64,000 bases of DNA from JAWKTV01 sp041398905 (GTDB taxonomy: Bacteria; Planctomycetota; Planctomycetia; Planctomycetales; Planctomycetaceae): positions 1-64,000 of the forward strand of contig JAWKTV010000021.1 in NCBI GenBank assembly GCA_041398905.1, given 5' to 3'. The notes under the pieces were generated by a model. It was not told where the DNA came from. It ran no database searches and worked only from the letters and a program-made list of their open reading frames with translations. Shown here in pieces: positions 58,043 to 64,000 of the stretch. The position numbers were made by a program, and so were the translations under genes. The stretch's first letter is position 1. Every line of letters starts with the position of its first letter.

Positions 58043-60493
58043 TCACTCCGCGCCCGACTCCGCCGTGGGCCACAACTCCGCCAGTGTCTCCGGCTCGGCA
58101 TCGTGCTCGGACAGTTGCCGCGTGAGCCAGGCAATCAACCCCGTTGCGATCACCAGACAGGGAAGGAGGACCAGCCAGCCGAATCGCAGTTCCTCGACTG
58201 CTCCACTCGCATTCCGCTGCACCTCGACCACCCGCGGCCAACGCTATCGACCGCCGCGACGAGCCGCTCCTCACTGAGTCGCTGCAGCAGCACGTGCGTG
58301 CCGTTGAACAGAAAGTGAAACAGCACCCCGGGTAGCAGGCTGCGACTGTTGATCGCCATCATGGCGATGACGATTCCCAGCAGCGAAGCATTGAACACCT
58401 GCTGAGGCACCATGTGGATCAGTCCGAAGGCGAACGACGAGAGCAGAATCGGAATCCACACATTTCGCGCGCTCCAGCCCGCTCAGAATAAACCCTCGAA
58501 ACGCCAGTTCTTCGCAGATCGCCGGCGCGACGGCGAACGCCAGCAGCGGCAGCAGCCAATGCACGTCGGTGCTGCTCACTGAGGCCATCAACTGCTTCAC
58601 GCCGGCCGATGGCTCCGGGAAGAACCACTTCAGCCGGGCCAGCATCTCCATCGAAAGCGGCTGCAGCACCGCCAGGAGCGTCGCCACCCCCAGCATCTTC
58701 CAGCCGGGCCAGAACAGCTTCAGTGTCTTGCGGATGCTGGTCGTCAGCATGGCCGCCATCAACAGCGGCGGCGTCGCCACCGTGACGATCAGATAGATCG
58801 TTTGCAGCTTCAGCATCCAGTCGGGCGAATCACTCTTCTGCAGCGCGCTCGACAGCACGCCGAATGACGCGAACTGCAAGACGAGGATCAGCACGAGGCA
58901 GAACCCCGCCTCCGTCGAACTGGGAGTCGGATCACGGTCCCGCGCGACATGCCGCAGCCACGCCTTCAACTCGAATCGCTCCGCCTCGCGAAACAGCACT
59001 TCCTCACTCTTGAACTGCTCGATCGCCCACCACAACGCCATCAGGCTGTACACCGTGCTCGACAGCAGCACCGAACACAGGTACGCCATCAGATGCGGAA
59101 TTGGCTGCCCCAGCAGCAGCGCCTTCAGCAGCAGGCCCGGCCCCACCACCGGGTACACGCTGTAGAACGGGTTGATCTCGACCGACGGGCTGACACAGAA
59201 CATCGCCAGTCCCATCGTGATCATCAACAGCGGCGTCAGATAGTACTGGCCCTCTTTGTTGCTCCGCGCGAACATCGCCAAAGCGAGACTGAGCGCACTG
59301 AACAGCGACGCCAGCGGCAGCACCAGTACGACCACCCAGCACAGCGACGCCAGCGGCGGCAGGCTCGTCAATCCCCCCAGCTTCGTCGCCGCCCCGCCCG
59401 CCGACATCGACAGCAGGTAGCTGAACGTGATCCCCATGCTCACCAGGTTCAGCAAAGCGGTCGCCACGCTAAACAGCATGATCGTGAAGAACTTCCCCAG
59501 TACGATCTCGCTCCGCTTGGCGGGCGAGATCAGCAGCGTCTCCATCGTCCCGCGCTCCTTCTCGCCGGCCCCCAGGTCGATCGCCGGATAGAACGCGCCT
59601 GTCACCGACATCATCACCAGCAGGATCGGGAACATCTTGCTCCACATCGACGCGGTAAGCTCTTCCTCCGCGGCCAGATCGACCCCCGTCGTGTCGACCG
59701 CCTCGGGCAGGGACGCCGGCAAATTCGCCGCCTTCAGCCGCGCGCCCAGGACGCTTTGGTTCCAGTTGCGAATCGCCTCCCGCACCCGCCGCGCGGCGAT
59801 CATCGACTTCTCATCCGCGCTGTTCTGGACAATCACCGGACGCGGCGTCTGCGCGATCAGCTCGTTCACGTCGTCGCGGTTCGCCAGCCCGACGCTGATT
59901 TCGCTCAACAGCCCGCTGAATCCCCGTGGCACCACGATCAGGACCTGTGCCGGCCCCGTCCGAAACCACGCATCGACCTGCTGCTTCAAATGCAGTTCGT
60001 CCGCGAACACCGCGTCGTACTCTTGCTGCACCGCTTTGTTCCCGGCGTCGGCAGACGCCTTCAACTCGAGGGCTTCCCGCTGTCGCGTCAATTGCCCAAG
60101 CTTCTCGATGATCGCCCGAAACTCGACCGCCTCATCCAGGAATTGACGTTCGCGGACCGCGACCTCCGTCGCCTCGACACCGGCGGGAGCGGGCATGGCA
60201 TCGGTCAGCACCCGCAACTTTTCGGAGTCTTCCGCAACGCCGAACCAACTCGTCACGAATCGCGTGTCGCCCTGCGCCCCGTCCAGCAGGGGCGGGTCCG
60301 GCAAGTCGTCCGCCCCCACGACCAGCACCAGCCGCGTCTGCTCCGAGAACGTGCTGAGCATCTGTGCCATGCCGACCCCCAGTGCGGGGTACAGCAACAG
60401 CGGCAAGACGGCGACCATGAACAGGGTCCGCCGGTCCCGCAGTTGATCGCGCACCTCCCGCAGGAAGATCAGTCGCGTGTTCTTATAGCTCAT
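58043..60493 (-). CDS. ABC-2 permease fused to CPBP intramembrane protease (frameshifted)
   Basis: About 816 residues. The N-terminal part is a NatB-type permease: cytoplasmic start MSYKNTRLIFLREVRDQLRD, a first helix, a large external domain (about 60-310) and a run of membrane helices (GAGEKERGTMETLLISPAKR just before). A second helix set ends in a CPBP/Abi protease domain with EELAFRGFILSGLER and SSFAFGLIHMVPQQ, the E-E...R and H motifs of Rce1-like proteases. Frames switch near 58468 and 58235. natA lies 98 bases upstream. The start is uncertain by a few codons (GTG at 60511). Confidence 0.85.
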
Positions 60494-60591
60494 TCGTTTG
60501 AACGCCTTCACAGCCCAGAGTCGCCATCCGCTCCGCGAACGGTGGTGCAAAGTCAACTCACGACAACAACGACAATCGCTCCGCCCCGCGA

Positions 60592-61350
60592 TCAACGACT
60601 GGCAGCCACCTCCGCTTCCTTGCGTTGAATCAGCTCGAAGAACAGTTCTTCCATGTCCGGCTGACCATAACGCTCCTCGAGTTCGGGAATCGTCCCCTGA
60701 GCCAGAATCTCACCACGGTGGATGATCGCGATCCGGTCGCACAGCTTCTCCACCTCGCGCATGATGTGCGTCGAGAAGATGATGCACTTCCCCTGCCCCT
60801 TCAGCGACTCGATCGTTTTGACCACCGCGCGGGCCACCAGCACGTCCAGCCCCGTCGTCGGTTCATCAAAGATCAGCACGGGCGGGTTGTGTACGATCGT
60901 CCGCGCGATTGACACCTTCTGTTTCATGCCGGTCGACATCTTCGAGCCGAGTACGTCCCGAAAGTCGTTCATCTGCAGCGTCTCGAACACTTCGTTTAGC
61001 CGCGTCTGCAACGCTTCTTCCTCGATGCCGTACAGCCGGCCGTAGTACTCAACCAGCTCCCACGCGGTCATCCGGTCGTAGATGCCCGTGTTGTTCGACA
61101 TGAAGCCGATACTGGCCCGCACGCGCCCCGGGTGTCGGGCGACATCATGTCCCGCCACCAGCGCCCGACCGCCGGTTGGCCGCAGAACCGTACTCAGCAT
61201 CCGCAGGCAGGTTGTCTTCCCCGCGCCGTTCGGACCCAGCAGCCCGAAGATCTCGCCCGGATTGACGTGAAACGTCACGCCCGCCAGCGCAGTCACGTAC
61301 CCGCGACGCATGTCGGAGAAGCGTTTGGAGAGGTTTTGAACTTCGATCAT
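60592..61350 (-). CDS. natA: ABC transporter ATP-binding protein, NatA-like
   Basis: A 252-residue ATPase subunit that powers the fused permease. It has Walker A GLLGPNGAGKTTCLRML, Q-loop SIGFMSNNTGIYDRMT, signature MSTGMKQKVSIARTI, Walker B PVLIFDEPTTGLDVL and the H-loop FSTHIMREVEKLC. In B. subtilis the NatAB pair exports sodium; here that role is inferred from family and gene order only. The start MIEVQNLSKRFSDMRRGYVT is clear. The frame is intact. Confidence 0.9.
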   Translation of the reverse strand: MIEVQNLSKRFSDMRRGYVTALAGVTFHVNPGEIFGLLGPNGAGKTTCLRMLSTVLRPTGGRALVAGHDVARHPGRVRASIGFMSNNTGIYDRMTAWELVEYYGRLYGIEEEALQTRLNEVFETLQMNDFRDVLGSKMSTGMKQKVSIARTIVHNPPVLIFDEPTTGLDVLVARAVVKTIESLKGQGKCIIFSTHIMREVEKLCDRIAIIHRGEILAQGTIPELEERYGQPDMEELFFELIQRKEAEVAASR

Positions 61351-61697
61351 CCGCGTTCCAGTTCCGCAGGGGTGCGCGCCGCATCACGAAGCTCCACTGC
61401 GGCCGATCCATGCCCAGCCGATAGATTCGATTCGATCAGAACGATCATACGCGGCTCGCGGCTCAGCAGCGAACACCGCGTTTCCCGCCTCACTGCATTT
61501 ACACGATGGACGGCTCGCGTGCCGGCGCGGCTTCGCGGCGTTCTACGATTCCAAGGGGAACCATCGCCCCGCACAACACCATCCGGCGAGACCGGCAGCC
61601 TTTGCCCGGCTGAATCAATCGGCAAAACCGGAACAGCCTCGCCCCGCGACGCCCTCGCCGGCCGGACACGCACGCCCTTGGCACAGCCCGCCGCACA
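61351..61697. other. Intergenic, no gene seen
   Basis: 347 bases between the miaB stop and the natA start, both on the minus strand. It probably holds the natAB promoter. No protein-like frame, hairpin or RNA gene stands out. Confidence 0.4.
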
Positions 61698-63332
<1,635 letters not shown>

Positions 63333-64000
63333 CGCCCTTCCACACCCTCACGAACATTCGACTTGAATTCAGCGACCAGGGCGGTCCCACCGCCGCGTCC
63401 CGCATGTTGACGCACGTCACGAATCTCGGCAACCCGGCCTCACAACCGCACGGGAAGACCCGGTGAATCAATCGGGGTGCGGTGGCGGGGGCACTCCGAA
63501 AGATGCCCTTGGCGGGAACACGTTTGGCGTCGGGGCCTTCCGCCGTCTCGGGGCGGCACCGCCACCCGCAGTTCATCGATCTCTTGTGAAAAAGCGGGTG
63601 CTCTTGACGGCCGCACAGGACGAGAGACGACCTCTAACCCCTTGGGGAACTCCGGGGAAACAATCTTCGGCCAGGTGCGCGGCGTGAGGAACGGGGCATT
63701 GATGCAACTGACGTTGACGTTGCAGGCATGCCGCTGGCTGGCGACGGCGATGTTGGCCGATCGCAAGTGCGAGAGCCGCCCGATCGCGGGGCTGCGGAGG
63801 ACCATGTGCGTGGACTGGGCTCGTTCAACTCCGACGGCGTGCTTGTCCGTGGTCGACTGACTCGACAACAATGTCAATGCGGACGGAGAGTCGATCCGGA
63901 TATCGCCCCGCGGCGGAGAGGACTCAAGTTGGCGGGTGGTTAGACTCGATATAATCGATACGACCGGGGTCGCCCTGGGGGCGCGGATGCCCATGCGCCG
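63333..64000. other. Window end, no supported gene
   Basis: Upstream of miaB. Several open frames exist on both strands, but none has protein-like composition or a motif I recognise. The miaB promoter should lie here. Confidence 0.35.

Noticed and set aside
63440..63994. 184-residue minus-strand frame at the window end
   Set aside because: Composition is Arg/Pro/Ser-rich with no recognisable domain, and it overlaps other equally open frames.

Overview
The window is a high-GC bacterial chromosome segment that looks planctomycete (phylum Planctomycetota). The pointers are gatB standing apart from gatA and gatC, an isolated sucA-sucB pair, an ABC permease fused to a CPBP protease, a pseudopilin-like small protein, a GH15-type protein, and a MotA/TolQ/ExbB cluster whose channel subunit starts with the zinc ribbon common in that phylum. 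The species cannot be named from sequence alone.

Layout. 1-3003: small hypothetical genes, two copies of a palindromic repeat, a broken integron-type integrase fragment and an intact IS3-family element. 3231-9846: gatB, a glycine-zipper lipoprotein with a His-rich tail, and sucA-sucB of the TCA cycle. 10193-14671: a Gfo/Idh/MocA oxidoreductase, uppS (cell-wall lipid carrier), a Tat-exported TIM-barrel protein, and a voltage-sensor-domain protein with no pore. 14715-22067: a sulfotransferase, dnaK, and a three-gene ExbB/ExbD-like cluster. 22328-30422: a GH15-like protein, a pseudopilin, an M3 peptidase coupled to a DUF1653 protein, a sodium-solute symporter coupled to a creatininase-family amidase, and a PIN-TRAM protein. 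30696-42903: a histidine kinase, then a DNA-break repair block transcribed addB-addA-yhaO-yhaN. 43229-44413: tRNA-Arg and a patch of decayed, nested transposases. 44560-53411: a degenerate phosphohexomutase, holA, a cREC-domain protein, carB, an unknown gene and folP. 53775-63332: trigger factor, tRNA-Gly with promoter and terminator, an OleD-like reductase, a glycerophosphodiesterase, a NatAB-type transporter and miaB.

The most system-like feature is 18430-22067. It encodes one TolQ/ExbB-type channel subunit with a zinc ribbon and a long helical tail, plus two different ExbD/MotB-like partners, of which only one keeps the membrane-entry aspartate. The second highlight is the S1-S4 voltage sensor followed by a coiled coil at 13682-14671.

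Many conserved genes (sucB, dnaK, carB, addB, yhaN and others) are broken by single-base indels. Where I could reconstruct the change it is nearly always one base lost or gained in a short homopolymer. These are most likely assembly or sequencing errors, so I annotate them as genes spanning the breaks. Only the transposase and integrase remnants are called pseudogenes.
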